Below are positions 47,701 to 54,428 of a DNA stretch of 64,000 nucleotides, in pieces. The first letter of the stretch is position 1. Every line of letters starts with the position of its first letter. This DNA is from SKUL01 sp964487545 (GTDB lineage Bacteria > Bacteroidota > Bacteroidia > Flavobacteriales_D > SKUL01), in the NCBI GenBank assembly GCA_964487545.1, contig CAZARI010000011.1, forward strand, positions 1 to 64,000, read 5' to 3'. Made by a program: the position numbers and the translations under genes. A model generated the notes under the pieces. That model was not told the origin of the DNA. It worked only from the letters and a program-made list of their open reading frames with translations, and did no database searches.

Positions 47701-48924
47701 AACCAAACCGGTTTCCAACTCGAGGACTTTGTTGGCGCAACTCCACAAAGCGGACAAGGTGCGCTTGATTATCAGTGGCTGATTGCAGAGCAGGGAGCTA
47801 CCGAAAACTGGACCTGGACCCGCGGAGGCCCCAACTACTCTACTCGAATCGAGTGGCTGGGTATGGACTACGGCAAGACCTACAACGTATATGTGCGTAT
47901 CTTGCTTGATGTTCCCGGACACGGTGAGGTATGGGGTGTGTTCCAGATAGACGACGAGGACCCGAATGCAATCGGCGCTGCTGAGTGTACTATTAGTACA
48001 TCGTCAAACGTAACGCCAACAGAGGTGCGTCCGAACTTCACACCAACCAATACAAGCAACCAGCCTTACTCGCTTTGCGATTTGGTAACTGCCTACAACG
48101 TTTCGGGATCTGAGAATTTCCGCTGGAGATTCGATCCAGACACGGATCCAAACAACGCCAACGAAATCTACTACACCCGCGGCACCGGTAATCCTTCAGT
48201 TAGGCTGAATTGGGTGAACGGATTGGTTCCGGGAACCGTTTACAACGTTGCTGTTGAAGTGAGGGTACTCGGTGAGTGGAGTGGATTCTCTACTGTTCTG
48301 CCCGTCGAGCTGGCGCTTCCACCAAACAACCTGGCGATGCGTGCGCAGTTCTGCGGCCTATCATTCCCTTACCCGGCAACTGGCAACATGCTGTCTGAAA
48401 CCGTGTGTGAGGCTGATTTCTACTCGTTCCAATTGCTGAATCTGGATTTAGGAACCGTTCACACCCGCAATTCAGCTAACTACGTGTTGCCGCTGCAACA
48501 TGTAACGCCTGCACTCACACCTGGTGAATACGAGGTGCGCGTAAGGGTTACACAAAGCGGAATTCCTGGTGACTTTGGACCTCCGTGTACGATTACCATT
48601 GGTGATTCTGAGGGTATGGATACAGAGTCCATATCTGGATTGCGCAATATGGAAGAATTGGGCAGCGCCACCCTCTACCCCAACCCGAACGCCGGAAACG
48701 AAGTTCGTGTTGAGATGAGTGGCCTGGGCGATGGCAGCCACGAAGTGTACATGGTTATGTTCGACATCTATGGTAAGCAAGTCTCTTCCGACGAGTTTGG
48801 CCATGAAGGCGACCAATTGTTCCGATTGATTCGATTCAACGAGCAACTTGCCATGGGCGTGTACACCGTGCAGGTTTATGTAGATGGTAAACCATTTGCC
48901 ATCGAACGACTGGTAGTGAAATAA
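38716..48924 (+). CDS. Giant multidomain T9SS-secreted surface protein
   Basis: The protein has 3,402 residues. A signal peptide ends near residue 36 (LTLALLGTTQITYGQ). In order there are: a GEVED domain (38.8-39.25 kb), an Fn3-like domain, a MAM-like jelly roll (39.5-40.1 kb), a second Fn3, three more GEVED domains (40.4-42.3 kb) with spacer units, a PPC-like domain, a proprotein-convertase P domain (43.0-43.45 kb), several Ig/Fn3-like domains, GCTDPxAxNYDPxAxxDDGSC-type repeats (near 45.71, 46.17, 46.58, 47.01 kb), a CUB-like domain (46.65-46.98 kb), a CC..WD..C Cys motif (47.43-47.5 kb), and a T9SS type A sorting domain (YPNPNAGNE to ERLVVK). It should be exported by the type IX system and bound at the surface, with an adhesive or matrix role. 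An intrinsic terminator follows. Confidence 0.93.
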   Translation: MNPLDCSATKASFCLRWLYSAFLTLALLGTTQITYGQYCTAEGTNMTDEHITNVTFADLTNSSGQGTYTYYTNVSANVIPGATYPVSVSMSQSGTFLEHATVYIDWNQNEVFDPSEVYYLGSCNSSCTFTGNITVPTAALPGVTRMRVIQRYSTAPATNGCGTFSFGEVEDYNVNVIAAACPPPLNVSVSNNAGTSADISFTDALGDVYIEYGIAPFTPGDDENAGGGTVIGPVSSPANIAGLVPGGTTYTVYIRQDCGSEWSLNSSITFQTACTYTAPYFESFENLGTTTNATWPLANCIMASPTNTTSAFRWDRLSGQPSSGTTTGPSSAYDGSIFAFTESSSGVTNALATIDLGPIDVSPLDNPALSFFYHMHGETMGTLNTYVSSDGVTWDLVDTKSGAQQTSHNDLWMEELINLSAYANQTISIRFAGVRGTSFTSDMAIDAVRVDELPSCFPPTDIELAGMSQSSADVTWTCEDCTGDFYIEYGAPGFTPGSGATAGDGTVQGPFSGTSGTITGLTFGETYTFYIRQDCGEDGYSYNSASTTFFLGICNSGGPTSTFDSNVQSVSVTGLNSNFSHSGCNGTVGPLGVQNMTSLSANVAEGLSNQSVQVTYGSCSSSCYGGSGSVWVDWNNNMILEPEELIGSNNWIFDECPITDSYSINVPAGTAVGPKTMRVMQWEGGQLPLDPCGSFSWGSVMDFTLEVVPAPECTVVDAEFTLLSNCPAGEFNIQVEVLNAGDSPDGLVDITNNGGAAALNGVGAGTYIVGPFNAGTTVTIVVEHLGDVLCGTQSTAMGTNCVVCAAGPTSTSFSNVELVEANGFGGSGFSFTGCPGSTGVVNQTALSVDVPAGFSYPLTVTYGSCGGYYDGAGSVWVDWNGDYEFTPDELVGDDVLMGASLPAAITYMITPPPGTPEGPKRMRVMQVEFGVLPLNPCATFTWGSVMDFTVNVVPEPDCNIVDAEFTLLANCPAGEFNIQVEVLDAGDSPDGLVDITNNGGAAALNGVGAGTYIVGPFNAGTTVTIVVEHLGDAVCSTQSAPMGTNCVACAAGPSTTSDSNVELVEANGFGGSGFSFTGCPAFTGVVNQTALSVDVPAGFSYPLTVTYGSCSNNYYNGAGSVWVDWNGDYEFTPDELVGDDVLMGGSMPSAITYTITPPPGTPEGPKRMRVMQFEGGALPLNPCATFTWGSVMDFTVNVVANPGCMPATVSLSLGEGSCETLDGLFYVDVDVSDIGDASDVTITNSEDSDTFANVGTGIYTFGPFASGTDIDVHVTSGVAICDVVKSFSYNCPPPNDNCEDVTPITLVSGVPEVINGNSEGATHDNTFTGGTMVWEAFTVTGTCNNVIIDLCGNAILSSYQSVAPTCPANAASLIIHDLVDWNLCGDGSPTYMFNGLDAGTYYFPVLAAIDGGADYSGPYVITITSTDCPTPPTDECMAGFTASPGSFISNSTPTVSTINVGPQSGGSYITDLKVAVNITHTWVSDMSITLTSPCGTTVSLFNQSCGSASNLHAMFDDNAGLPIGTWCASRLGPVIPEESLAIFNDELVEGNWTLTVTDHFGGDNGTLVQWCIIPTLDNVCIPAVTEVTAYTNESITLDLLGSTNSCFNLSNYESFDITWPGGSVSGVDLPYTITGLDAGTQYLFDVYANCTGGVTSSSSGVIGTTLNCAPEDVCAYELTLSNTSGEGWGEAVIRVNNGWSSTDYTLDANLQTQSWTIAACPGSPISLQMMNNGNGGISSNHQVTLTNSDQVIVFSDAGPAESILYSQSNACPDCSPVNDIQATRLAADLVELSWNNIELPENVEEIQVIVLIEDFFGSIEIANETFPAGTSSASVQLDGSYPFSDITVQVVTACSESGGVVFEQTQFMLPGCDAAEQCAYEVNMGSTAGTWGDFSLTATIDGMIDIDIHLSGASSGTQIIYTCSFGDISFSAEGSEGAYTGPACFGSPEGQWPSGTYNVPNCNGTTYNITTNGWPSEYSLVNVIEGNIYTFGSNVATDFITIADANATTALAAGNGSVEWTASFSGVIRFIHHLNDLCETQASGFRSRTVSCVQGGAVCSTNTFSVVLNPATDNVTLVAETDFCNFNDGEIVYSGATCPSCFPSVSVTASNVTHLSATIGWTSNNPAGTDYTVYVGLPGFTPGVDEVVSISGVTTASGPQTPVFIDGLDDNTTYHAVVVEHCIEESADAAPVSFTTQIGGISCATASVLSLQPGGGCPLGSTTNSFAGMVSSGLDISCIDFVMPDYKDAWYTFNSGSYDYITLYVELELAAFVVVDIYEGCGGEAIFCENGYASPQHIAVTPNTDYIVRITTAASNNGNHSICVSPPSGCTDENALNHDPLAQFDDGSCYSCEDAHVLTVNAGGGCPANQEMFTTIGSDNDLGNYVSCLGATVPFVDEFFTFNSGSSTGVEIALTLGTMGSAYIELFKECSGEVLYCANFTSNTVFGPFGVEPNTDYAFRISTSQGATGTFGVCVQEALPPPGCTDPTAINYDPLAGIDDGSCLFCGPEENGIVLSMEDSFGDGWNGGTYTITSFVDPFTPVVIATGDISSAAHTLTGPSGVFYGEDYFCWEDGCYEIFVSGGSWPTEISWSISGVDGGSVSGGANTTVPFTINGVCEVLGCNNPNAINFDPNATLDDGSCQLPDCTDPPEVFTYCYGNFEDTSFEISPLTPGGQVILYFLQGTIESYTWDKFTIYDGANTSAPILFQNPTSLSQMTDIVVESTLGNGLFITFTSDGSNSCQTTSSYNEIIADIYCGMLTVYGCTNPEAMNYDPAANVDDASCIFSPVNDDCASATALNPMKYPAVSNVLGTIVGALTDGTSACAGTNGPDVYYTFNVPSANHYWVNLNPFGGFFGVVEVLDACDGTVVACGWSDDLSGPFCDSPHSGTGFPSLPACESAICAADSWCCNIEWDGACASATLFQDACATCTSVAPAGSGPVSLFIEDLPAGDYVVRVRDYYGYSYTSATGNFLLNVQYFPTAKVQDNPNNFLYACNQTGFQLEDFVGATPQSGQGALDYQWLIAEQGATENWTWTRGGPNYSTRIEWLGMDYGKTYNVYVRILLDVPGHGEVWGVFQIDDEDPNAIGAAECTISTSSNVTPTEVRPNFTPTNTSNQPYSLCDLVTAYNVSGSENFRWRFDPDTDPNNANEIYYTRGTGNPSVRLNWVNGLVPGTVYNVAVEVRVLGEWSGFSTVLPVELALPPNNLAMRAQFCGLSFPYPATGNMLSETVCEADFYSFQLLNLDLGTVHTRNSANYVLPLQHVTPALTPGEYEVRVRVTQSGIPGDFGPPCTITIGDSEGMDTESISGLRNMEELGSATLYPNPNAGNEVRVEMSGLGDGSHEVYMVMFDIYGKQVSSDEFGHEGDQLFRLIRFNEQLAMGVYTVQVYVDGKPFAIERLVVK
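40861..42330 (+). repeat. 735-bp tandem duplication inside the giant gene
   Basis: Units start at 40861 and 41596. Each is 735 bp (245 codons) and encodes a beta-rich spacer beginning VDAEFTLL followed by a GEVED domain. The first 270 bp are nearly base-identical between copies, and the rest is highly similar. A third, more distant spacer unit follows from about 42328. This indicates recent in-frame duplication. Confidence 0.9.
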
Positions 48925-48950
48925 CACTCAGAACCTGTTTCTGAGGTCTG

Positions 48951-48982
48951 AAAGCCCCGACATTCCGTCGGGGCTTTTTTTT
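48951..48982 (+). terminator. Intrinsic terminator of the giant T9SS gene
   Basis: The stem AAAGCCCCGAC / GTCGGGGCTTT with loop ATTCC is followed by eight T. It begins 26 bp after the stop codon. The match and T tract are typical of a strong factor-independent terminator. Confidence 0.9.
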
Positions 48983-49210
48983 ATGCCATTGACCCGAGAG
49001 CTCCCCAAAGCCCTACTCTTCAAAAACCTTCCATATTATACCACCCCATTTACTGTACTATCTCCTTTCCTGGCTTACAACTCGTTTGAAATAATAGACG
49101 CGGGAATACGCTCAGCACTATTCAGTTGCTTCATGATAATTGCTGCCTGCGCTTTGGTATTGCTCACCCTGAGCATTAAACATACGTTGGCTGGATTTGC
49201 AGACCGATGA
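48983..49210 (+). CDS. Doubtful small membrane-protein ORF
   Basis: A 75-codon frame has one likely membrane helix (ALFSCFMIIAACALVLLTLSI). Its ATG directly follows the T tract of the terminator, so no transcript would start or continue there without its own promoter, and none was seen. No family is recognised. It is listed only because the 386-bp region 48925-49310 otherwise holds just the terminator and a promoter. Confidence 0.2.
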   Translation: MPLTRELPKALLFKNLPYYTTPFTVLSPFLAYNSFEIIDAGIRSALFSCFMIIAACALVLLTLSIKHTLAGFADR

Positions 49211-49283
49211 TACGCGTGGTAGTTCCGCAGTGAAATTAAATTTGGACTTATATTGCAATTTGGTTTAATGTTGGGCTTTTGGC

Positions 49284-49291
49284 TATATTTA
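49284..49291 (+). promoter_or_regulatory. Likely -7 element for the 49312 gene
   Basis: TATATTTA differs from TAnnTTTG at the last base. TTTG at 49259-49262 lies 21 bp upstream. Transcription from it would start near 49298, which favours the ATG at 49312 over the one at 49294. Confidence 0.4.
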
Positions 49292-49311
49292 GCATGACAT
49301 TGCCAACACCA

Positions 49312-49815
49312 ATGACATCAAGAACACTGGCGCTAACCCTTCTGATAAGCACATTAGCGATTAGCACTTTAAGCGCACAACCCCCAAACCGAAGTGTCAT
49401 TACTTTGGTCGATCATTCTGTTGCTGACTTTAAAGAAGCGGTGAAAACCCTTCAAAGTACAGAAAACATAATCCTTTTGAACCGCGAATATCCTTTAATC
49501 CGTTTCGCATACGACAGCGAAGACCAGCGACAAGTCGCAATGGCTGTTTTGGCTGAGTCGGGCTACCGGGCTGTGCATAAAAATGGGATGCCCGCCGATT
49601 TCCCCATGCTTCCGCCTCGTGCTACTGCCGAACAGATTGCCGTTTACCAACAGCAAAAGGAAACCTGGGTCAATCAATATCCAGATCGCTATGCGGCCAT
49701 GCAAAACCGGATGCATGAACCTCGCCACCTATCGCGAAGTGAATTCGAAGTGCTGCCACCCGAAAAGCAGCAACACATAAAATCTAACCCAGATTTATAC
49801 TCCATTGGCGAATGA
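49312..49815 (+). CDS. Small secreted protein of unknown function
   Basis: The start is set at the ATG at 49312 (167 residues), because the promoter element at 49284 would make earlier starts too close to the mRNA 5' end. The signal peptide has the core TLALTLLISTLAISTLSAQ. The mature part is charged and helical, with motifs TLVDHSVADFKEAVKTL, GMPADFPMLPPRATAEQ and LPPEKQQHIKSNPDLYSIGE. I do not recognise a family. The stop overlaps the start of the CUB/T9SS gene by 4 bp (ATGA). This coupling suggests the small protein is a chaperone, partner or processing factor of the larger one, which is inference. Confidence 0.72.
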   Translation: MTSRTLALTLLISTLAISTLSAQPPNRSVITLVDHSVADFKEAVKTLQSTENIILLNREYPLIRFAYDSEDQRQVAMAVLAESGYRAVHKNGMPADFPMLPPRATAEQIAVYQQQKETWVNQYPDRYAAMQNRMHEPRHLSRSEFEVLPPEKQQHIKSNPDLYSIGE

Positions 49816-51650
49816 AGGTAGCTGGCAAATACCTGCTCTGCCTGATGGTGGTTTTGGGGTGGAACGTCCCTGCTTCGGCGCAATGTTATAATTGCAACTC
49901 ACATTATCCATCAGGGGTTCATACCACCACTTCCAATACGCCAGTTACAGTGAGTACGTGTAGTTGGGGTGCTGAATATTCCTTTTACCATGTTGAGGTA
50001 GGCGAAACCTATAACTGGAACACCTGCAACGGCGGGTTATGGGATTCACAGCTCACGCTGTTTTCGGGCAGTTCATGCATAGCTCCAAACCTAATAACCT
50101 ATAACGACGACGACTGCGGCCTTCAATCGAGCCTTACGTGGACAGCGACCTTTACCGGACAAGTTACGTTGCTACTGACCCAATGGAATTGTAACAGCAA
50201 TTTCTCTTGCATGGGAATTGACTGGTCGTGCACGAGTTGTGGTAGTGGCGGAAACGGGATAACCTGTCCGGGTACATTTTACGACAGCGGAGGTCCATCG
50301 GGAAATTATTCCAACCACGAATATACCGTCACAACCATTTGCCCTCCTACCCCCGAGTCGTGCGTCTCGGTGCATTTTAATTCATTCTCTATTGAGAATT
50401 ACTGGGATTATCTCGACGTATATGACGGATCTTCTACATCAAGTCCTGAATTGGGCTTTTATACCGGAACACAATTAGCCGGTGAAACCCTAATTGCAAA
50501 CAATGCCACCGGCTGTTTGACCTTTGTTTTCGACTCCGACGGAAGCTTAACGTACCCCGGATGGTCGGCCACCGTGTCGTGTGTTGATTGTGGCTCCCAA
50601 CCGCCGGCTTCTCAGCAAGATTGCAATGGTGCCCACACCATTTGCAGCGACAACAGCTTTGCGGGAAACAGTTCAGGCGCGGGCATTCAAGAGTTAAACT
50701 CCACGAATCGAGGGTGCCTATCCACCGAAAACCAATCTTCGTGGTTTTTCTTTTCGCCACAGAGTACGGGTACCATGGCTTTTATGCTCACTCCCACACC
50801 GCTTCGGGATTATGATTTTGCCGTGTGGGGACCATATGACAGTCCCATTTGTCCGCCTCCGGGGCCACCACTTCGGTGTTCGTGGGCGGCACCATCGGTG
50901 CCTACCGGGCTTCAAGCCGGAGCCGGCGACAACTCAGAAGGTGCCGGTGGAGATGGCGTGGTAAACCCAATTACCGTGGGGCCGGGCGATGTGGGTAAGG
51001 TGTATATCCTAATGATCGACAACTGGTCGGCCAGTTCCACTCCGTATAACTTTACTTGGAACAACTCGGGTGGTTTAACCCTCGATTGTACGCCGCTGCC
51101 CGTTGAGATCCTGTCGTTTGACGGTACGCGCGATGGTGCACGGAATAAGCTCATCTGGTCAGTGGCTTCCGAAATCAACGCCGATCACTATCTCATTGAG
51201 CGATCTACTGACGGATTTGAATATCAAACCATCGGATATGTTTATGCAACGGGGGGTTCGGAAATGGCACAGGAATACATTTTATACGACGAAAAACCAG
51301 CCCTGCAATCCTACTACATCCTCAAGCAGGTCGATAACAATGGCGCAGAAAACCTGTATGGACCTGTGGCCATCGGTCGTCAGATTACAGAAATTATCGT
51401 CACGCACCCTTTTCCCAACCCGGCAACAGATGGAAAAACCGCACTCGACATCACGATGCCTTTTGACGCAGAAATATCTATGCAGCTCATCGACCTAACC
51501 GGAAGACAACTCTATCTGGAGAGCAGCCCACTGACCCGCGGGTTCAATACCCTTCAGATTGACCTGTCACACCTGGCCTCGGGAGTGTACGAAATTCGAC
51601 TACTTGACCATCAAAGCCAGTTGCTCCACTCATCAAGACTAATGAAGTAA
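49812..51650 (+). CDS. CUB-domain T9SS-secreted protein
   Basis: The product has 612 residues. A signal peptide (MKVAGKYLLCLMVVLGWNVPASAQ) precedes a Cys-rich beta domain, then a CUB domain at about 150-258 (CPGTFYDSGGPSGNY ... VYDGSSTSSP). A Bacteroidota surface-protein domain occupies about 265-425 (NQSSWFFFSPQSTGTM, YDFAVWGPYDSP). The last 85 residues are a T9SS type A sorting domain (HPFPNPATDG ... LASGVYEIRLL). It is coupled to the small secreted protein upstream. The CUB domain suggests binding to glycan or protein, so an adhesin or secreted binding protein is likely. No enzyme domain was seen. Confidence 0.88.
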   Translation: MKVAGKYLLCLMVVLGWNVPASAQCYNCNSHYPSGVHTTTSNTPVTVSTCSWGAEYSFYHVEVGETYNWNTCNGGLWDSQLTLFSGSSCIAPNLITYNDDDCGLQSSLTWTATFTGQVTLLLTQWNCNSNFSCMGIDWSCTSCGSGGNGITCPGTFYDSGGPSGNYSNHEYTVTTICPPTPESCVSVHFNSFSIENYWDYLDVYDGSSTSSPELGFYTGTQLAGETLIANNATGCLTFVFDSDGSLTYPGWSATVSCVDCGSQPPASQQDCNGAHTICSDNSFAGNSSGAGIQELNSTNRGCLSTENQSSWFFFSPQSTGTMAFMLTPTPLRDYDFAVWGPYDSPICPPPGPPLRCSWAAPSVPTGLQAGAGDNSEGAGGDGVVNPITVGPGDVGKVYILMIDNWSASSTPYNFTWNNSGGLTLDCTPLPVEILSFDGTRDGARNKLIWSVASEINADHYLIERSTDGFEYQTIGYVYATGGSEMAQEYILYDEKPALQSYYILKQVDNNGAENLYGPVAIGRQITEIIVTHPFPNPATDGKTALDITMPFDAEISMQLIDLTGRQLYLESSPLTRGFNTLQIDLSHLASGVYEIRLLDHQSQLLHSSRLMK

Positions 51651-51653
51651 TCG

Positions 51654-51682
51654 TTGTTTTTGATGCCCTTTGGTTAACTTAG
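51654..51682 (+). promoter_or_regulatory. Likely promoter of ybaB-meaB
   Basis: TTG at 51654-51656, 18-bp spacer, then TAACTTAG at 51675-51682 (one mismatch to TAnnTTTG). The ATG at 51702 follows 19 bp later. Confidence 0.4.
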
Positions 51683-51701
51683 TGGTCGAAAACAACACAC
51701 T

Positions 51702-52022
51702 ATGTTCGGAGATATTTTTGGAAAGCTGGGTGAAATGAAACAGCAGGTGGAAGACACCAAAGCGCAGCTCGATACCATTTCTGTTTCAGGCGAGTCGGCC
51801 AACGGTCGCATCAAGGTGGTATGCAACGGCAACCGCCAAATCAAATCGATTTCGATCGACGACAGTCTGCGCCAGGGCGACGCTGACGAGTTAACGGATT
51901 TATTGATCATCGCACTAAACAAGGCGCTTGAAAACGCGGAGGGCGTGAACGCTTCGACAATGGCCGCTGCCACGCGCAATCTGCTGCCGCCACATCTGAT
52001 GAATATGCTCAACAATTCTTGA
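51702..52022 (+). CDS. ybaB: YbaB/EbfC family nucleoid-associated protein
   Basis: The product has 106 residues. It has an N-terminal helix (MFGDIFGKLGEMKQQVEDTK), the beta-rich core VSGESANGRIKVVCNGNRQIKSISID, and a C-terminal helix ending LPPHLMNML. This matches the dimeric tweezer fold of YbaB/EbfC DNA-binding proteins. In Bacteroidota it is often free-standing, away from recR. Here meaB follows after 4 bp, and a promoter-like element lies upstream. Confidence 0.88.
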   Translation: MFGDIFGKLGEMKQQVEDTKAQLDTISVSGESANGRIKVVCNGNRQIKSISIDDSLRQGDADELTDLLIIALNKALENAEGVNASTMAAATRNLLPPHLMNMLNNS

Positions 52023-52026
52023 TCAA

Positions 52027-53079
52027 ATGTCGAACCCCGACGATTCACTCTCCCGCGCACAACAAGAAGCGATTGATCGGCTGCGTAGCTCACGTCGGCA
52101 GCAACTCTCTGTGGAGGCGCTGGCCGAACAAATCCGCAATGGCAATCAGTCGGCGCTGAGCAAAGGAATTACGCTGGTAGAAAGCAATCACCCCGAGACC
52201 CATGCCCGCGGACAGCAGTTGGTGAGTCTGCTCTATGCTGAATCGGGCAAATCGTTTCGGATCGGCGTAACGGGTGTGCCCGGGGCAGGAAAAAGCACCT
52301 TTATTGAATCGTTTGGCCAAATGCTGGTGCAAGATGGACATCGCATTGCCGTATTGGCCATCGATCCCTCGAGCCAAAAAAGTCACGGCAGCATTCTCGG
52401 TGATAAAACCAGAATGGAAATGCTGTCGGTTCATCCCAATGCTTTCATTCGTCCCACCCCTTCGGCGATGGCCCTGGGCGGAATTGCACGATCTACCCGC
52501 GAAGCCATGATTTTATGCGAAGCAGCCGGCTATGATTTAATTTTTATTGAAACAGTGGGCGTGGGTCAGTCGGAAATTGCCGTGCACAGCATGACCGATT
52601 TCTTTTTGTTGTTGATGCTTCCCGGAGCGGGCGATGAATTGCAAGGCATCAAGCGCGGCATTATGGAAATGGCAGATTTGGTGGTGATTAATAAGGCGGA
52701 AGAAGAAAATCGCGAAAAGGCCCAAAAAGCCCAACGAGCCTACCGAAACGCACTTCATCTATTTCCGCCCAACAACAACGGATGGACACCAAAAGTTCGT
52801 ACCTGCTCTGCACTGCACCATCAAGGCCTCGAAGCGCTTTGGCAAATTATTAAGGACTACCGGCAGGAGATGCAACGCTCGGGATATATCGAAACCAACC
52901 GCAGCCGGCAATCACTCTACTGGTTTCGGAGCACCATCAACGACTTGTGGCAGCGCTTTATGGAAACACACCCCACGCTCGGAGCGCACAAGTCACGATT
53001 GGAAGAACAGGTGACCCGCGGCAACATCAGTCCGTTTGAGGCAGCAGGAAAATTAATGGAATACCTACGAAAAGATTAA
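52027..53079 (+). CDS. meaB: MeaB/ArgK-type GTPase, methylmalonyl-CoA mutase chaperone
   Basis: The product has 350 residues. The P loop is GVTGVPGAGKSTFIES, the second GTPase region is FIETVGVGQSE, and the third base-recognition motif is INKAE (usual NKAD). Helical N- and C-terminal extensions complete the MeaB fold. The family protects and reloads cobalamin in methylmalonyl-CoA mutase. The mutase genes themselves are not in this window. It is in an operon with ybaB (4-bp gap) and its stop overlaps the next, convergent gene by 4 bp. Confidence 0.93.
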   Translation: MSNPDDSLSRAQQEAIDRLRSSRRQQLSVEALAEQIRNGNQSALSKGITLVESNHPETHARGQQLVSLLYAESGKSFRIGVTGVPGAGKSTFIESFGQMLVQDGHRIAVLAIDPSSQKSHGSILGDKTRMEMLSVHPNAFIRPTPSAMALGGIARSTREAMILCEAAGYDLIFIETVGVGQSEIAVHSMTDFFLLLMLPGAGDELQGIKRGIMEMADLVVINKAEEENREKAQKAQRAYRNALHLFPPNNNGWTPKVRTCSALHHQGLEALWQIIKDYRQEMQRSGYIETNRSRQSLYWFRSTINDLWQRFMETHPTLGAHKSRLEEQVTRGNISPFEAAGKLMEYLRKD

Positions 53080-53654
53080 TTTCTGGCGATGATTAATTGG
53101 CGTGCTTCTTTAATAACTGCATCCAACGCCGCTTCGTTGGGTTTTTTGCCCACTTCAGAAAGAATACTAAAAATCAACTTACTCAATTCGAGTCCGCTGG
53201 CACCTGACGGCATTTTTTGATGAGCGATGTGCACGAGCTGAATGCTTTCCTGCCGGGCATGAATCACTTGTTTCCAAACCTGCTCAGACACAAATATCTG
53301 CTGCGAAAGGTTGTGTTCAAACTCATCGCGAATGGCTTTGACCAGTGCGTTTTTCAGCAAATCGGCCGACATACCGGTTTGGTGCGTCCGCATGATCAGC
53401 GCATCGGGAGCAATGCGTTCAAGATACAACACCAATCTTTCATAAGCCTGAATGCGCAATTGTTCGGCCGCTCCGCCAGAGGTAGTGGCAGCAACAGGGC
53501 CACCAGATGGCTTGGATGCTTTCAGCAAAGTCAGTTCTTTATCCTGAAAATTGGCCCGGTGATTTAAGTATTCGCGATAAATAAATGCCAGTCCAAGCAT
53601 AAAAAAGATCACCGGAACTACGGTGTAGGACAATTCCTGTAGGTACGCGCTCAT
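53076..53654 (-). CDS. Conserved membrane-anchored protein of unknown function
   Basis: The product has 192 residues. One N-terminal membrane helix (VVPVIFFMLGLAFIYREY) is followed by a Pro/Gly/Ala-rich linker and a helical cytoplasmic domain of about 130 residues (QAYERLVLYLERIAPDAL, VSEQVWKQVIHARQ). No catalytic motif is visible. The size and form match a hypothetical family common near meaB in Bacteroidota, but I cannot name it. The gene converges with meaB (4-bp overlap). Confidence 0.75.
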   Translation of the reverse strand: MSAYLQELSYTVVPVIFFMLGLAFIYREYLNHRANFQDKELTLLKASKPSGGPVAATTSGGAAEQLRIQAYERLVLYLERIAPDALIMRTHQTGMSADLLKNALVKAIRDEFEHNLSQQIFVSEQVWKQVIHARQESIQLVHIAHQKMPSGASGLELSKLIFSILSEVGKKPNEAALDAVIKEARQLIIARN

Positions 53655-53677
53655 TCATCAAAATTTAAAAGTGATTT

Positions 53678-53685
53678 CAAAGATA
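53678..53685 (-). promoter_or_regulatory. Possible -7 element for the 53076-53654 gene
   Basis: The minus strand reads TATCTTTG, a perfect TAnnTTTG match 23 bp before the ATG at 53654. A TTG lies 16 bp upstream, a little closer than the usual 19 bp. Confidence 0.45.
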
Positions 53686-53810
53686 TTATTTGAAACCGAC
53701 TCAAGGGCCACCCATTTTAATATGCGTGAATAACCACTTCGTTCTTTGGCAGCACCGGCATTAATTAGTAACTTAATTGAACCTTACATTAATAGAAAAA
53801 CACAAACGCT

Positions 53811-54428
53811 ATGAACAAGATTAAGTTAACCGTGATTTATTACAGCGCCACTGGGGCCAATCACCAAATGTCGAAATGGATTGCCGATGCTGCTGAATCA
53901 GCGGGAGCCACAGTGCGCCGGCACAAAATCAGAGAAACGGCTCCGCGTGAGGCCATCGACAGCAATCCGGCATGGAAAGATTTTCTGGAGCGCTCGTCAG
54001 AAGAAAAAGAAGCCACCTTGGAAGACTTAGAGTGGGCTGATGCCATAATTTGGAGCGTTCCTACGCGCTACGGAAGTTGGCCTTCTCAGGCCGCCGCATT
54101 CATCGATACTTCCGGAGGGTTGTGGTCGCAAGGAAAGTTGGTCAATAAACTGGTCAGTGCCACTACCAGCGCAATGAATTTACATGGTGGACTGGAAGGA
54201 ACCATTCAGAGTATTTATCGGACAATGATGCACTGGGGAGCCATCATTGTACCATCGGGATATACCGATCCGCGCGTTTTTGATGCGGGAGGAAACCCAT
54301 ACGGAGCCTGCGCTCAGGTGGATGGAGATGGCAATATCCAGAATCCAGATAAGGTGAAAGCTGCCGTAGAACATCAAACCGAAAGGCTCCTCGACTGCAC
54401 CCGGCGCTTCCTTGAAAATCAGGACTAA
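53811..54428 (+). CDS. WrbA-like NAD(P)H:quinone oxidoreductase / flavodoxin
   Basis: The product has 205 residues. The FMN-binding loop is YYSATGANHQMSKW, and the second loop is WSVPTRYGSWPSQ. The TSAMNLHGGLEGT region corresponds to the WrbA active-site loop. WrbA-type proteins reduce quinones two-electron-wise, avoiding radicals. The gene stands alone and converges with the NamZ-like gene (4-bp overlap of stops). The weak -7 site upstream is not convincing. A plain flavodoxin is a less likely alternative, because the length and the HGGLEGT segment favour the WrbA family. Confidence 0.85.
   Translation: MNKIKLTVIYYSATGANHQMSKWIADAAESAGATVRRHKIRETAPREAIDSNPAWKDFLERSSEEKEATLEDLEWADAIIWSVPTRYGSWPSQAAAFIDTSGGLWSQGKLVNKLVSATTSAMNLHGGLEGTIQSIYRTMMHWGAIIVPSGYTDPRVFDAGGNPYGACAQVDGDGNIQNPDKVKAAVEHQTERLLDCTRRFLENQD

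Noticed and set aside
48983..49210. Firm small membrane gene
   Set aside because: It starts directly after a terminator with no promoter, so it is kept only at low confidence.
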